Assembly: GCA_001899175.1 (NCBI GenBank)
Contig: MKVH01000024.1
Span: 1-64,000, forward strand
DNA length: 64,000 nucleotides
Reading direction: 5' to 3'
Source of the DNA: Candidatus Kapaibacterium thiocyanatum
Lineage (GTDB): Bacteria > Bacteroidota > Ignavibacteria > Kapaibacteriales > Kapaibacteriaceae
The notes beneath the pieces are model-generated. The model worked only from the letters and a program-made list of their open reading frames with translations. It made no database searches and was not told the DNA's origin. The position numbers and the translations under genes are program-made. This document shows, piece by piece, positions 15,165 through 24,811 of the stretch (positions are counted from its first letter, which is position 1; the number at the start of each line of letters is the position of its first letter).

Positions 15165-15982
15165 GGATAGCTCTCCTCGGGACCCGGGAACGCATGTCCC
15201 CGAACGTCGGCCACGTACCGTCCGACGGCCGTACCGATGGTGTCGTGCAGCTCGGCATACCTGCGGACGAAGCGCGGGCGGAATTCCGTGCTCATGCCCA
15301 TCATGTCCGTCCAGACGAGGATCTGGCCATCGCACGAGGGTCCGGCTCCGATGCCGATCGTGGGGATGTCCGTGATCGCCGTGATGTCGGCGGCAAGCGT
15401 GGAGGGAATCTTCTCGAGGACGATGGAGAAGGCGCCCGCTTCCTGAAGGGCCACCGCGTCGCGCTTGATCTGATCGGCTTCTTCGGGTGTCGTACCGCGT
15501 TCCTTGTAGGATCCGAACTGATGGATGCTCTGTGGCGTCAGCCCCAGATGGCCCATCACGGGAATCCCGGCCTCCGTCATCATACGTACGGCCTCGATTA
15601 CCCGCGCTCCACCCTCGAGCTTGACGGCACTGCATCCCGTCTCCTTCATGAGACGGCCTGCGTTGCGGAAGGCTTCCTGTGGACTGACCTGATAGGTCAT
15701 GAAGGGCATATCGGTAACGACGAGGGCCCGTGAGACCCCACGGAGAACGGCCTGCGTATGGTAGATCATGTGCTCGAGCGTCACGGGTAGCGTCGTGTCG
15801 TGACCCTGGACGACATTGCCCACGGAATCGCCGACCAGGAGGACGTCGATACCGGCATTGTCGAATAATTCGGCCGTCATGGCGTCGTAGGCCGTGAGAC
15901 AGGCGATCGGTGTCCCGGTCCGTTTCATTTCGATCAGACGACGCGTCGTGACCGTTCTACGCAAGGTTGGGGTTGCAGACAT
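15161..15982 (-). CDS. panB: 3-methyl-2-oxobutanoate hydroxymethyltransferase
   Basis: This 273-residue enzyme is of typical PanB length. It catalyses the first committed step of pantothenate synthesis, adding a hydroxymethyl group from methylene-THF to 2-oxoisovalerate. The signatures MLTAYDxxxA ([14 protein letters not shown]), [29 protein letters not shown] and the Glu-containing SIVLEKIPS are present. The start at 15982 begins at the conserved region; an upstream extension looks non-coding. It is coupled to a cytochrome-like lipoprotein gene, an odd neighbour, and is divergent from the LpxH-like gene. Confidence 0.95.
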   Translation of the reverse strand: MSATPTLRRTVTTRRLIEMKRTGTPIACLTAYDAMTAELFDNAGIDVLLVGDSVGNVVQGHDTTLPVTLEHMIYHTQAVLRGVSRALVVTDMPFMTYQVSPQEAFRNAGRLMKETGCSAVKLEGGARVIEAVRMMTEAGIPVMGHLGLTPQSIHQFGSYKERGTTPEEADQIKRDAVALQEAGAFSIVLEKIPSTLAADITAITDIPTIGIGAGPSCDGQILVWTDMMGMSTEFRPRFVRRYAELHDTIGTAVGRYVADVRGHAFPGPEESYP

Positions 15983-16112
15983 AAGGGCAAAAGTACAGAA
16001 TGACCCGAAGAACAAACATTTTCGACGATCGGCATACGGCGATGTTATGATTTCAAAACGTATCGCCACGCATATTCCGGTCAACACGCCTCCAAGTCGT
16101 TAGATTCGCAGG

Positions 16113-16937
16113 ATGTTTTCTCCCGTTACCTCGCTGACAAGGATGGCCGTCGAGGCCATGTCGGGCCAATATGTCTATTTCGTTTCCGACGTTCACCTGG
16201 GATTCGGATCCCGCGACCGCGACCGGGAGCGCGAAGCCCTGTTGCTGCGGCTGCTGGACCGGATGTCGTCGAATGCCGCCCACCTCTTCATCGTCGGTGA
16301 TCTCTTCGACTACTGGTTCGACTACCGTACCGTGATTCCCCGTGGTCACGTGCGGACCCTGGCAGCCCTGGCCGGACTCCGCGAACAGGGCCTGCCCATC
16401 ACCTACCTCATGGGGAACCATGACTTCGGCCACTTCACCTATTTCCACGAAGAGCTCGGCATCACCGTCGTCACCGGCGACGTGCATGCGGACATCGCGG
16501 GAAGCCGGTTCTACATCGCCCACGGTGACGGCAAAGCCCATAACGACAAGGGATATCTCATCCTGCGTTCGATTCTCCGCAACCGTTTCGCACAGCGTAT
16601 CTACAGGATGCTCCACCCGAATCTCGGCATCGGCCTGGCGGCTCATACCAGTCATGGCAGCCGCGACTACACGACAGCCAGGGACTTCGGTCCGGTGGAC
16701 GGTATCAGGGATTTCGCCATCGAGAAGATCCACGAGGGATACGACGTCGTCGTGATGGGGCATCGCCATCGTGCGATGGAGGAGCGTCGGCCGGACGGCA
16801 CCTACGTCAATCTCGGAGACTGGCTCGGAAACGACCCGACGTTCGGCATCTTCGATCCTGCCACACGTATCATGTCGTTGGGGTCGGTACACGAATACCT
16901 CCAGTCGGGCCTTGTTTATATTGCGCCCCAACAATGA
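16113..16937 (+). CDS. lpxH: UDP-2,3-diacylglucosamine diphosphatase (LpxH-like)
   Basis: This calcineurin-type phosphoesterase has the metal-binding motifs in order: YFVSDVHLG (D-x-H), FIVGDLFDYWFDY (GDxxD), LMGNHDFGHF (GNHD), a HGDG motif and VMGHRHRAM (GHxH). It would remove UMP from UDP-diacylglucosamine in lipid A synthesis. The product is 274 residues from 16113. The first 15 residues do not look conserved, so ATG at 16158 is likely the real start (259 residues). It overlaps the next gene by four bases. Confidence 0.85.
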   Translation: MFSPVTSLTRMAVEAMSGQYVYFVSDVHLGFGSRDRDREREALLLRLLDRMSSNAAHLFIVGDLFDYWFDYRTVIPRGHVRTLAALAGLREQGLPITYLMGNHDFGHFTYFHEELGITVVTGDVHADIAGSRFYIAHGDGKAHNDKGYLILRSILRNRFAQRIYRMLHPNLGIGLAAHTSHGSRDYTTARDFGPVDGIRDFAIEKIHEGYDVVVMGHRHRAMEERRPDGTYVNLGDWLGNDPTFGIFDPATRIMSLGSVHEYLQSGLVYIAPQQ

Positions 16938-17611
16938 CACTACGACACTTCATCCCCGGCGCCATCGCGTGCATCGTCCTTCTTGCGTCCTGTGAGCTGG
17001 AGCGGAACGTCCCGAAGCCGGCCCCGCCCTCGAAAGAGCAGGCGAATGCCGCGGCCGGCGGACGCTACCGGATCAAGTCCGGCATCCTCAAGGCCCAGAG
17101 CGAGATGCCCGATATGGGCAGTTCGGGCGTGACCACGATGATGTTCGACGACTACGGTCGTCTGGAACGCAGCGAACACGATATGAAGATCGCCCAGCCG
17201 GGGCAGCCGTCCATCAATTCGAAGACCATCAACATCACGACGGGCCGGACGGTGTATTCGCTGAATCCGGCGGAACGTCGGGCCCGGCGCATGATCCTTC
17301 CCGAGGGCACGGTCGATGCGGCCTTCGTCGATTTCGAAGGCATGACGGACAGCATGATGCAGGTCCGGAACATGGTCCGCAAGGGCAAGGACACCGTCCT
17401 CGGCCGGGAATGCACGATCTACATGATCGACGACAAGTCCACCGGCATGCGGGGTACCTATCATGTATGGAACAACATCCCACTGAAGATCGATGTGAAC
17501 CACAACGGCAATCGCATGGTGCTGCGCCCGATTTCTTTCGATGAGGGCACGGCCATCGATCCTGCGATGTTCACCGTTCCGAAGGACTATACCATCGTCG
17601 ACATCAAGTAG
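16934..17611 (+). CDS. lipoprotein, DUF4412-like
   Basis: This 225-residue protein has a lipoprotein signal (IACIVLLASCE, lipidated cysteine about 20) and a mature part with repeated beta strands (YRIKSGILKAQSEMPD...GVTTMMFDDYGRLE). The phrases TVYSLNPAERRARRM and VLGRECTIYMIDDKSTGMRGTYHVWNNIPLKIDV match the pattern of DUF4412 outer-membrane-associated lipoproteins. Its start overlaps the LpxH-like gene (ATGA), so they are cotranscribed. The function is unknown. Confidence 0.75.
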   Translation: MTLRHFIPGAIACIVLLASCELERNVPKPAPPSKEQANAAAGGRYRIKSGILKAQSEMPDMGSSGVTTMMFDDYGRLERSEHDMKIAQPGQPSINSKTINITTGRTVYSLNPAERRARRMILPEGTVDAAFVDFEGMTDSMMQVRNMVRKGKDTVLGRECTIYMIDDKSTGMRGTYHVWNNIPLKIDVNHNGNRMVLRPISFDEGTAIDPAMFTVPKDYTIVDIK

Positions 17612-17618
17612 TGAGGGC

Positions 17619-18590
17619 ATGATGAAAAAGGTCGGTCTTCTCTTTGGCATGGAACAATCGTTCCCGCCTGCGCTGGTCGCCGAGATCAACAGCCGCGATG
17701 CAGGCGTCGCCGCGGAATTCGTCAAGATCGGTGGCGTGACGCTCGACGAGCTGTTCCAGTACGACGTCATCCTCGACCGCATTTCCCAGGATGTGCCGTA
17801 CTATCGCGCAATGCTCAAGCTGGCTGCGCTGCAAGGGGTACGGCTGGTGAACAATCCGTTCTGGTGGAGTGCGGACGACAAGTTCTTCAACTATGCCGTG
17901 GCCAACAAGGCCGGCATTCCCGTGCCGAAGACGGCCCTGCTGCCCAGCAAGAGCCATCCGCCCGACACGACGTCCGAATCCTTCCGCAACCTCATCTATC
18001 CCCTGAACTGGGAAGAGATCTTCGCCTACGTCGGTTTCCCGGCCTACCTCAAGCCGTTCGACGGCGGGGGATGGAAGCATGTCTACAAGGTCCATGACGT
18101 CGAAGAGTTCTTCGCCTCCTACGGCGAGACGGGCGATATCGTGATGACGTTGCAGGAATCCATCGACTTCACGGAATACTACCGCTGCTACTGTATCGGT
18201 AACAAGCACGTGCACATCATGCCGTACGAGCCGCGTAATCCGCATCATCTCAGATACAAGGCCGATTTCGCGCCAACGCCCGAAATGAAGGCCATGCTGG
18301 AAGACCTCTGCATCCGTATCTGCAACATTCTCGGCTACGGATTCAATACGATCGAGTTCGCCGTGCGTGACGGTATCCCGTACGCCATCGACTACATGAA
18401 TCCGGCTCCCGATGCGGAGCGAACCTCCATCCAGGAGGAGAACTTCGAATGGGTGCTGTCGACGTCGGCGAGCTATCTCATCGATCTTGCGAAACAAGGG
18501 CGAGCAACACCGTCGGAACTCAAATGGAGCCAGTTTCTAAACGGACCGGACGCACCAAGGGGTGGTCAGAAATCAAGGAACGGAAAATAG
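17619..18590 (+). CDS. ATP-grasp enzyme, unknown substrate
   Basis: This 323-residue protein has an ATP-grasp organisation: NNPFWWSADDKFFNYAVANKAGIPVPKTALL (substrate-side start), YLKPFDGGGWKHVYKV (the Lys and Gly-rich loop), and an end with FAVRDGIPYAIDYMNPAPD, where the acidic residues and Asn coordinate magnesium. It belongs near the RimK/glutathionylspermidine-like or peptide-ligase group. The substrate is not predictable. GAGGG lies just upstream of paired ATG codons (17619 and 17622). It follows the lipoprotein gene by 7 bases, and its end overlaps the regulator gene at 18524. Confidence 0.8.
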   Translation: MMKKVGLLFGMEQSFPPALVAEINSRDAGVAAEFVKIGGVTLDELFQYDVILDRISQDVPYYRAMLKLAALQGVRLVNNPFWWSADDKFFNYAVANKAGIPVPKTALLPSKSHPPDTTSESFRNLIYPLNWEEIFAYVGFPAYLKPFDGGGWKHVYKVHDVEEFFASYGETGDIVMTLQESIDFTEYYRCYCIGNKHVHIMPYEPRNPHHLRYKADFAPTPEMKAMLEDLCIRICNILGYGFNTIEFAVRDGIPYAIDYMNPAPDAERTSIQEENFEWVLSTSASYLIDLAKQGRATPSELKWSQFLNGPDAPRGGQKSRNGK

Positions 18591-19090
18591 CGGCGGGGGA
18601 TGAGGAGGGTGAAGCCCCGTCGTTGCACGATGACGTGATCGGTGCCCTCGGGCCTTCCGACGATCGTCTGGTCCTTGTGCTGCACCTGCAGCGCAAGCGG
18701 GCATTCCTGCACGACCTCGCGACACGCATGGATGAACTGCGCTCGGCCGATGACGATACACTGCGCCGCACCATGCTGAGCCTGACGAAGGAAATCAAGG
18801 GGCAGTTGCGGACGTTCGACAGGCTGACGCAGATCGAACGTGCCATCGCGACGCTGACCAGTAGCTTCTGCAAGCAGTTGAAGGCGGCCTATCCCGTCCT
18901 GACGTCCACCGAACTTCACGTCTGTGCTTACCTGCGGACGGGTCTGTCCGCACGACAGAGCGCGGAGCTGATGTTCGTGACGCCGAGAGCCGTGGAGAAG
19001 CACCGTCAGTCCATCCGGCGCAAACTCGGCATGGACGATCGTACCGATCTTCCGCTGTGGTTGAGGGACTTTGCGGAGCGGACGTCGTAA
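18524..19090 (+). CDS. LuxR/GerE-type helix-turn-helix regulator with coiled coil
   Basis: This 188-residue protein has a helical, Leu/Arg-rich middle (about 55-115, with LHLQRKRAFLHDLATRMDEL and TKEIKGQLRTFDRL). A C-terminal GerE-type helix-turn-helix follows, in which LTSTELHVCAYLRTGLSARQ and FVTPRAVEKHRQSIRRKLGM carry the typical pattern. No receiver domain is present. It resembles the transcription factors that end periplasmic-sensor tandem genes in Bacteroidota. The chosen ATG overlaps the ATP-grasp gene by 67 bases, which is unusual; an inner start would lose only non-conserved residues. The target is unknown. Confidence 0.75.
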   Translation: MEPVSKRTGRTKGWSEIKERKIAAGDEEGEAPSLHDDVIGALGPSDDRLVLVLHLQRKRAFLHDLATRMDELRSADDDTLRRTMLSLTKEIKGQLRTFDRLTQIERAIATLTSSFCKQLKAAYPVLTSTELHVCAYLRTGLSARQSAELMFVTPRAVEKHRQSIRRKLGMDDRTDLPLWLRDFAERTS

Positions 19091-19099
19091 TTTGGGTGC

Positions 19100-20641
19100 A
19101 TGCTGTACCTAGATGGACAATCGCTGGCCCTCGAGGCCTTCGTGACGGCCGTGAAGTCGTCCGATTCAACGATCGCTCTCACTTCCGATTCGCGCCTCCG
19201 CGTCGAAGCATCACGCGATGCGGTCGAACGCTGGATCGCCGAAGGCCGTGTCGTCTATGGGATGACGACGGGATTCGGAGAATTCGCGAACGTCTTCATT
19301 CCTGCCGATCAGGTGGAAGCGCTGCAGGAGAATCTCATCATTTCGCACAGTGCGGGCATGGGGCCGCTGCTGCCGTCCGACATCGTTCGCGGCATGATGA
19401 TCCTGCGCATCAACGCCCTCGCCAAGGGATATTCCGGCATCAGGCCTTCCACGCTCGACGCCCTCATCGCCATGTTCAATGCGGGTATCGTTCCTGCCAT
19501 TCCGGGTCAGGGATCCGTAGGGTCGAGCGGCGACCTCGCCCCGCTCGCCCATCTGGCGCTGGCACTGATCGGACGTGGCGAGGTACTCGTCCGTAACGAC
19601 GACGGATCGTGGAGAATGGACGAGCGTGAGCCGAGCGACGTCGCCTTGCGACGTCACGGTATCGAACCCGTCCGCCTCGCGGCCAAGGAAGGACTCGCCC
19701 TGATCAACGGTACGCAGATGATGTGCGCCTATGGCGCGCTGTCGCTCCATCGTGCCCGCCAGCTCATGGCCGTGGCCGATATCGCCGGAGCCCTGAGTGC
19801 CGATGCCCTGCGGGGAACGGACAATGCCTTCGATGCGCGACTCCATGCGGTACGACCGCATCCCGGACAACGTACAACTGCGCGGAACCTGCGCGAATTG
19901 ATGCACGGCAGTGCCATCCGCGAATCGCATCGCGAGCACGACAACCGCGTGCAGGACGCTTATTCGATACGATGCATGCCGCAGGTGCATGGAGCCACCC
20001 GCGATACCATCGACCATGTCGCCTCCGTCATCGAACGGGAAATGAACAGCGCTACGGACAATCCGCTCATCTTCGCCGACGAAGACCGTCATCTCGAAGG
20101 TGGCAACTTCCACGGTCAGCCACTGGCCCTCGTGCTCGACTTCCTGGCCATCGCCATCGCGGAACTCGCCAACATCTCCGAGCGGCGTACCGAGCGTCTC
20201 GTCAACCATTCCCTCGGTGGACTGCCGAGATTCCTCACGCCCAACGGTGGCCTGCATTCCGGGATGATGATCGCACAGTACACGGCCGCTGCCATGGTCA
20301 GCGAGAACAAGGTGCTGGCCCATCCTGCGAGTGTGGACAGCATTCCGACGAGCGCCAATCAGGAAGATCATAACTCCATGGGCAGTATCGCGGCGCGCAA
20401 GCTGTGGAGCGTCGTCGCCAATGTCGAATGCGTCCTCTCGATCGAACTGCTGTGTGCCGCTCAGGGCGTCGATCTGCTGCGCCCGCTCACATCGAGCGAA
20501 CGACTCGAACGTGTGATCGCACGCATTCGTGAGCACGTACCATTCGCCGACGAAGACCGTGTGCTCTATCATGACATGGAGAAGGTCCGCCGACTGGTTG
20601 CCGATGGAACGGTGTGCGATGCTGCAGGACTGCACGAATGA
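19100..20641 (+). CDS. hutH: histidine ammonia-lyase (MIO-type aromatic amino acid lyase)
   Basis: This 513-residue enzyme aligns well with HutH, which converts histidine to urocanate and ammonia. YGMTTGFGEFANV, NLIISHSAGMG, and PAIPGQGSVG are recognisable. The prosthetic MIO group forms from an internal tripeptide, here S142-S143-G144, where most family members have Ala-Ser-Gly. The binding residues QDAYSIRCMPQVHGA and NSATDNPLIF are kept. The rest of the Hut pathway is not nearby, so histidine use is inferred. Phenylalanine or another substrate cannot be excluded. It overlaps the next gene by four bases (ATGA). Confidence 0.88.
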   Translation: MLYLDGQSLALEAFVTAVKSSDSTIALTSDSRLRVEASRDAVERWIAEGRVVYGMTTGFGEFANVFIPADQVEALQENLIISHSAGMGPLLPSDIVRGMMILRINALAKGYSGIRPSTLDALIAMFNAGIVPAIPGQGSVGSSGDLAPLAHLALALIGRGEVLVRNDDGSWRMDEREPSDVALRRHGIEPVRLAAKEGLALINGTQMMCAYGALSLHRARQLMAVADIAGALSADALRGTDNAFDARLHAVRPHPGQRTTARNLRELMHGSAIRESHREHDNRVQDAYSIRCMPQVHGATRDTIDHVASVIEREMNSATDNPLIFADEDRHLEGGNFHGQPLALVLDFLAIAIAELANISERRTERLVNHSLGGLPRFLTPNGGLHSGMMIAQYTAAAMVSENKVLAHPASVDSIPTSANQEDHNSMGSIAARKLWSVVANVECVLSIELLCAAQGVDLLRPLTSSERLERVIARIREHVPFADEDRVLYHDMEKVRRLVADGTVCDAAGLHE

Positions 20642-23331
20642 CGGGCGACGCTTGGCATGCACGTACGTCGGAAGATGTCTGCATGGCATTCGACGTTTCC
20701 GTCGATGCAGGTCTGTCGGATCACGACGTCGAGCGACGTCGTCGCGAACACGGTGTCAATGAGTTGCCCAGGCAGCGCAAACAGAGCGCCTTTGCGCGTT
20801 TCCTGCAGCAGTTCCGGAATCCTCTCGTCTATATCCTGCTGATCTCGGGACTCGTCACGATCATCCTCGGTGGTATCACCGATGCGAGCGTCATTCTCGG
20901 AGTCGTCCTCGTCAATGCACTCATCGGCTTCATCCAGGAAGGGAAGGCCGTCGAGGCGCTCGAGGCTCTCGCCGGAAGCGTCGGAACCGATGCCCGCGTG
21001 ATACGGAGCGGGCGCAAGCAGCAGGTCGCCGTCGTCGATCTCGTGCCGGGTGACGTCGTCGTTCTCGAGAGCGGCGATCGCGTACCCGCCGATATGCGGT
21101 TGGTCAATGCACGTGATCTCGCCATCGCCGAGGCTGCATTGACCGGTGAGTCCGTCCCCGTCGAAAAGCGCACTGGTCCACTCGATGCCGCGACCGTCCT
21201 TGCCGATCGTATCAACATGGCCTATGCGTCCACGGTCGTGACGTACGGTAGTGCCGTCGGCATCGTGACGTCGACCGGTGCGAATACGGAAGTAGGCGCC
21301 ATCTCCACGCTGCTGGCCGATACGGTCATTCTTGCGACGCCGTTGACGAAAGCGATCGAACGATTCAGCAACTACCTCCTTGTCGGAATCATCATCCTTG
21401 CGGCGCTGACCTTCGGAGCAGGCTTGCTCCGTGGCGAGCCCTTCCTCGAAATGGTGCTCGCTGCCGTGGCCCTTGCCGTAGGGGCGATCCCGGAAGGACT
21501 ACCGGCAGCAGTGACGATCATTCTCGCCATCGGTGTGGCGCGCATGGCGAAGCGCCGTGCCATCATCCGTCGTCTGGCCGCGGTGGAGACGCTCGGCAGT
21601 ACGACGGTCATCTGCAGCGACAAGACCGGCACGCTTACGCAGAACCAGATGACGGTGGTGACCATCATGACGGATGCCGTGGTCTACGATGTCACGGGTA
21701 CGGGCTATGCGCCCGACGGTCGCGTCGTGCGTAACGGTGAAGCCGTGGACGTCGCCGCGGATGCGGCATTGGACGACTGTCTGCACGTGGCCTTGCTCTG
21801 CGGCACGGCCGTCGTCGAGAACCGTGAAGGACGCTGGGATGCCATCGGCGATCCCACCGAAGCCGCTCTCGTGGTTCTGGCGATGAAGGCCGGTATGCAA
21901 CGTGATGCCGAAGAACGCGATCATCCGCTCGTCGATACCATTCCGTTCTCGAGCGAAGATCAGTTCATGGCGACGCTACATCGTCAAGGCGAGACGATGC
22001 GCATCCATCTCAAGGGTTCCGTCGAAGCGGTGCTGTCGCGGTCGGTCGAGCGGCGCACGGGCGATGGCCGATCCCATGCCTTCGATCATGATGCGGTACT
22101 GGCACAGGCTGCCGACATCAGCGCGCAGGGATTGCGCGTGCTGGCTCTCGCCGTGAAGGATGTCGATGCATCGCACGGCGCTCTCGAGCGGGAGGACGTC
22201 GCCAACGGCATGATCTTCTGCGGCCTCGTTGCAATGGTCGATCCGCCGCGCGAGGAAGTCAAGGAGGCGATCCGGGAATGTCAGCGTGCCGGGATCACCG
22301 TGAAGATGATCACCGGAGATCATGCCGCCACTGCATCGACCATCGCCATGCAGCTCGGATTGTCGGGTGCAGAGAAAGACGGACGACTCGTAGCCCGCAC
22401 GGGCGCGGAGCTTTCGGCGATGGACGGAGAGAGTTTCGCCCGGTCCGCCAACGACGTCGCCGTCTTCGCACGGGCCACGCCCGAACAGAAACTCAGGATC
22501 GTCGAAGCGCTCCAGGGTAAAGGTCACGTCGTTTCGATGACCGGTGACGGAGTCAACGATGCGCCCGCACTGCGTGCGGCGAATATCGGCGTGGCGATGG
22601 GGCGGACCGGAACGGACGTCGCGAAAGACGCTGCCGATATGGTATTGACCGACGACAACTTCACGACGATCGTCGCAGCCGTCGAGGAAGGTCGGACGGT
22701 CTTCGACAACCTGCTGAAGTTCATCGTGTGGACGATACCGACGAATATCGGCGAAGGCCTCGTCATCGTCGCGGCCATTGCCCTCGGTATGGAGCTTCCG
22801 ATCCTGCCTGTACAGATCCTGTGGATCAACATGACGACGGCCATCATTCTCGGCCTGCCGCTCGCCTTCGAGCCGCGTCAGCCCGACGTCATGGACAGGC
22901 CGCCTCGCGATGCGTCGAAGCCGATCCTCTCGAAGGATCTGCTATTGCGTACGATATTCGTGGGAACGCTGCTCCTGTGTTTCTCGTTCTCGCTCTTCCT
23001 GTGGGAACTCGATCGGGGCGAAAGCATCGATACCGCACGAACGGCCGCAGCCAACGGCTTCGTCATCATGGAAATATTCTATCTCTTCGCCTGTCGTACG
23101 CTCGTGCTGCCGGTGCGGACGGTAGGATTCTTCAGCAACGGTTGGGTATGGGGCGGTGTTGCGCTCACCATCATCCTGCAACTCGCCTTCACGTATCTAC
23201 CCTTCATGAACATGGCGTTCAAGACAGTGCCGCTCGCACTCGACGTCTGGGTAGGCGCCGTCGCAAGCGGCATCGTCGTTCTCTTGCTCGTGACCATCGA
23301 AAAGGCTCTCCGCAGGAGGATCCGCGGCTGA
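20638..23331 (+). CDS. cation-transporting P-type ATPase (P2-like)
   Basis: This 897-residue integral membrane pump has an N-terminal cation-ATPase segment, the A-domain motif LTGESVPVEK, the transport-site segment AVGAIPEGLPAAVT in the fourth helix, and the phosphorylation motif ICSDKTGTLTQNQM. The hinge MTGDGVNDAPALRAANIGVAMG and the sixth-helix segment ILWINMTTAIILGLPLAFEP are also present, the latter pattern being typical of CtpF-like bacterial P2 ATPases. Calcium or another divalent or monovalent cation is possible. It is translationally coupled to the hutH stop. Confidence 0.9.
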   Translation: MTGDAWHARTSEDVCMAFDVSVDAGLSDHDVERRRREHGVNELPRQRKQSAFARFLQQFRNPLVYILLISGLVTIILGGITDASVILGVVLVNALIGFIQEGKAVEALEALAGSVGTDARVIRSGRKQQVAVVDLVPGDVVVLESGDRVPADMRLVNARDLAIAEAALTGESVPVEKRTGPLDAATVLADRINMAYASTVVTYGSAVGIVTSTGANTEVGAISTLLADTVILATPLTKAIERFSNYLLVGIIILAALTFGAGLLRGEPFLEMVLAAVALAVGAIPEGLPAAVTIILAIGVARMAKRRAIIRRLAAVETLGSTTVICSDKTGTLTQNQMTVVTIMTDAVVYDVTGTGYAPDGRVVRNGEAVDVAADAALDDCLHVALLCGTAVVENREGRWDAIGDPTEAALVVLAMKAGMQRDAEERDHPLVDTIPFSSEDQFMATLHRQGETMRIHLKGSVEAVLSRSVERRTGDGRSHAFDHDAVLAQAADISAQGLRVLALAVKDVDASHGALEREDVANGMIFCGLVAMVDPPREEVKEAIRECQRAGITVKMITGDHAATASTIAMQLGLSGAEKDGRLVARTGAELSAMDGESFARSANDVAVFARATPEQKLRIVEALQGKGHVVSMTGDGVNDAPALRAANIGVAMGRTGTDVAKDAADMVLTDDNFTTIVAAVEEGRTVFDNLLKFIVWTIPTNIGEGLVIVAAIALGMELPILPVQILWINMTTAIILGLPLAFEPRQPDVMDRPPRDASKPILSKDLLLRTIFVGTLLLCFSFSLFLWELDRGESIDTARTAAANGFVIMEIFYLFACRTLVLPVRTVGFFSNGWVWGGVALTIILQLAFTYLPFMNMAFKTVPLALDVWVGAVASGIVVLLLVTIEKALRRRIRG

Positions 23332-23341
23332 GCGACGACGA

Positions 23342-24046
23342 TCAGAGTGTCATCGGTGTTTCGATCAGCACTGCATAGACGTCGTCGACGGCTTCGACGT
23401 CGAGTTGTCCGACGTCGGTGACACCGATGGTGTCCCGGCGTCGCAGTGTGTCGCCGCCCATCTTCATCGTACCTTCGATGACGAAGACAAGGACTCCGTT
23501 GCCTCCGTTCCTGAGGGTATAGGTGACCTTCTCACCACGCGGCAACCGTATCAGCGACATATAGGCCTGCTGGTTGATCCAGAGCGGAAGCCCCTTGCCG
23601 TGCGGACCGACGATCGTCGTGATGCCGTTCGTGGTGGGCACGGCCATCTGTTCGTATCGCGGCTCCACCTCCATACGTTCCGGAATGATCCAGATCTGCA
23701 GCAGCTTCAGAGCCTCGTCCGCAGAGCCGTTGTATTCGGAGTGCGTGATGCCTGTGCCCGCCGACATCACCTGCACCTCACCCGGACGCAGTGCTTCCGC
23801 ATGGCCCATGCTGTCGCGATGCATCACGGTGCCTTCGAGTGGAATCGTGATGATTTCCATGTTGTCGTGCGGATGGGTCCCGAAGCCTTTTCCCGGCTCG
23901 ACGATGTCGTCGTTGAAGACGCGGACCATACCGAAGCGGACACGGTTCGGATCGCGGTAATGACCGAAGCTGAAGGTATGGAAGGTCTTCAGCCAGCCGA
24001 AGTCGAACCCACCGCGATCATCGGCGGGGATGAAGAGCGTGGTCAT
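23342..24046 (-). CDS. pirin-family protein (YhaK-like bicupin)
   Basis: This 234-residue protein has the pirin pattern at the start: DDRGGFDFGWLKTFHTFSFGHY. The metal ligands are in FGTHPHDNMEIITIPLEG (H-x-H and E) and GTGITHSEYNG (H). Members of this bicupin group act as quercetinases or as redox-sensing cofactors. It overlaps the FMN reductase gene upstream by four bases, suggesting a shared role in a redox or stress response. The stop is 10 bases from the convergent ATPase gene. Confidence 0.9.
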   Translation of the reverse strand: MTTLFIPADDRGGFDFGWLKTFHTFSFGHYRDPNRVRFGMVRVFNDDIVEPGKGFGTHPHDNMEIITIPLEGTVMHRDSMGHAEALRPGEVQVMSAGTGITHSEYNGSADEALKLLQIWIIPERMEVEPRYEQMAVPTTNGITTIVGPHGKGLPLWINQQAYMSLIRLPRGEKVTYTLRNGGNGVLVFVIEGTMKMGGDTLRRRDTIGVTDVGQLDVEAVDDVYAVLIETPMTL

Positions 24047-24606
24047 TGTAGTTCCCTTGTGGCTTGTGTACGACGGACATGCAGGACGAGTGCCTCGATC
24101 AGTGTTCCGAGGACCTTGAGTGATGCTTCATCGATCAGCGTGCCGGCTTCGTCGGCCTTCGTGCGACCTTGCGTGACGAGCACTTCCGGTCTGCTGAGCG
24201 TGAGGGCGTTCTGCGACTGGAGGACGGTGCGCAGGGCGATCTGACCCCGTACCGTTCCGAAGTTGCCTCCGGATGCACCCATGATGGCGACGGGTTTACC
24301 GTTGAACGGCTTCACCGGCGTACGCGACATCCAGTCGATGGCGTTCTTCAGGACGCCACTCAGCGAGTAGTTGTATTCGGGCGACGCGATCAGGATACCG
24401 TCGGCTTCTGCCAGTTGCTTGCGCAATGCCGCTACGGCCTCCGGTTCTCCGGCGTGCTCGACGTCTTCATCGTACAACGGGATGTCGGCGAGGCCGGCGA
24501 TCGTCAGGGATACGCCTTCGGGCAGGAGTGTCTGCGCGGCGCGCAGCAGACCCGTATTCGTCGAGGCCTTGCGCAGCGACCCGGATATTCCAACGAGATT
24601 CATCAT
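24043..24606 (-). CDS. NADPH-dependent FMN reductase (flavodoxin fold)
   Basis: This 187-residue protein begins MMNLVGISGSLRKASTNTGLLRAA, the FMN-binding GSLRxxSxN loop. It has SPEYNYSLSGVLKNAIDWMSR and PVAIMGASGGNFGTVRGQ, which match the NADPH-dependent FMN reductase/ArsH/ChrR family. It would reduce quinones, chromate or flavins in the cytosol. It is followed by the pirin-family gene (ATGA overlap), a frequent pairing in stress loci. A ribosome site AAGGGAAAG precedes the first ATG. Confidence 0.9.
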   Translation of the reverse strand: MMNLVGISGSLRKASTNTGLLRAAQTLLPEGVSLTIAGLADIPLYDEDVEHAGEPEAVAALRKQLAEADGILIASPEYNYSLSGVLKNAIDWMSRTPVKPFNGKPVAIMGASGGNFGTVRGQIALRTVLQSQNALTLSRPEVLVTQGRTKADEAGTLIDEASLKVLGTLIEALVLHVRRTQATRELQ

Positions 24607-24753
24607 GTACTTTCCCTTCCGGTATAGTTCACATCGAGGTTCGAACGCAATATATGTGTTTAAACACACAAATCAAACCATATGCCGTATGGACCACCGT
24701 TCGGAGGAACTGCGACGCCGGATCCCGACGGTACGGCCGGTCTAAAATAGACA

Positions 24754-24785
24754 ACACCTCCATTGTCCGAGGACGATGGAGGTGT
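24754..24785 (-). terminator. hairpin after the gene at 24812
   Basis: ACACCTCCAT (24754-24763) pairs with ATGGAGGTGT (24776-24785) across a 12-base loop, and on the minus strand it is followed by TGTCTATTTTAG. This fits termination of the minus-strand gene ending at 24812. Confidence 0.65.
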
Positions 24786-24811
24786 CCAATGCACCGTGCG
24801 TAACTGAGGTC

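Noticed and set aside
19211..20689. A 492-codon minus-strand open frame opposite hutH
   Set aside because: HutH is clear on the plus strand; the opposite frame has no recognisable motif.
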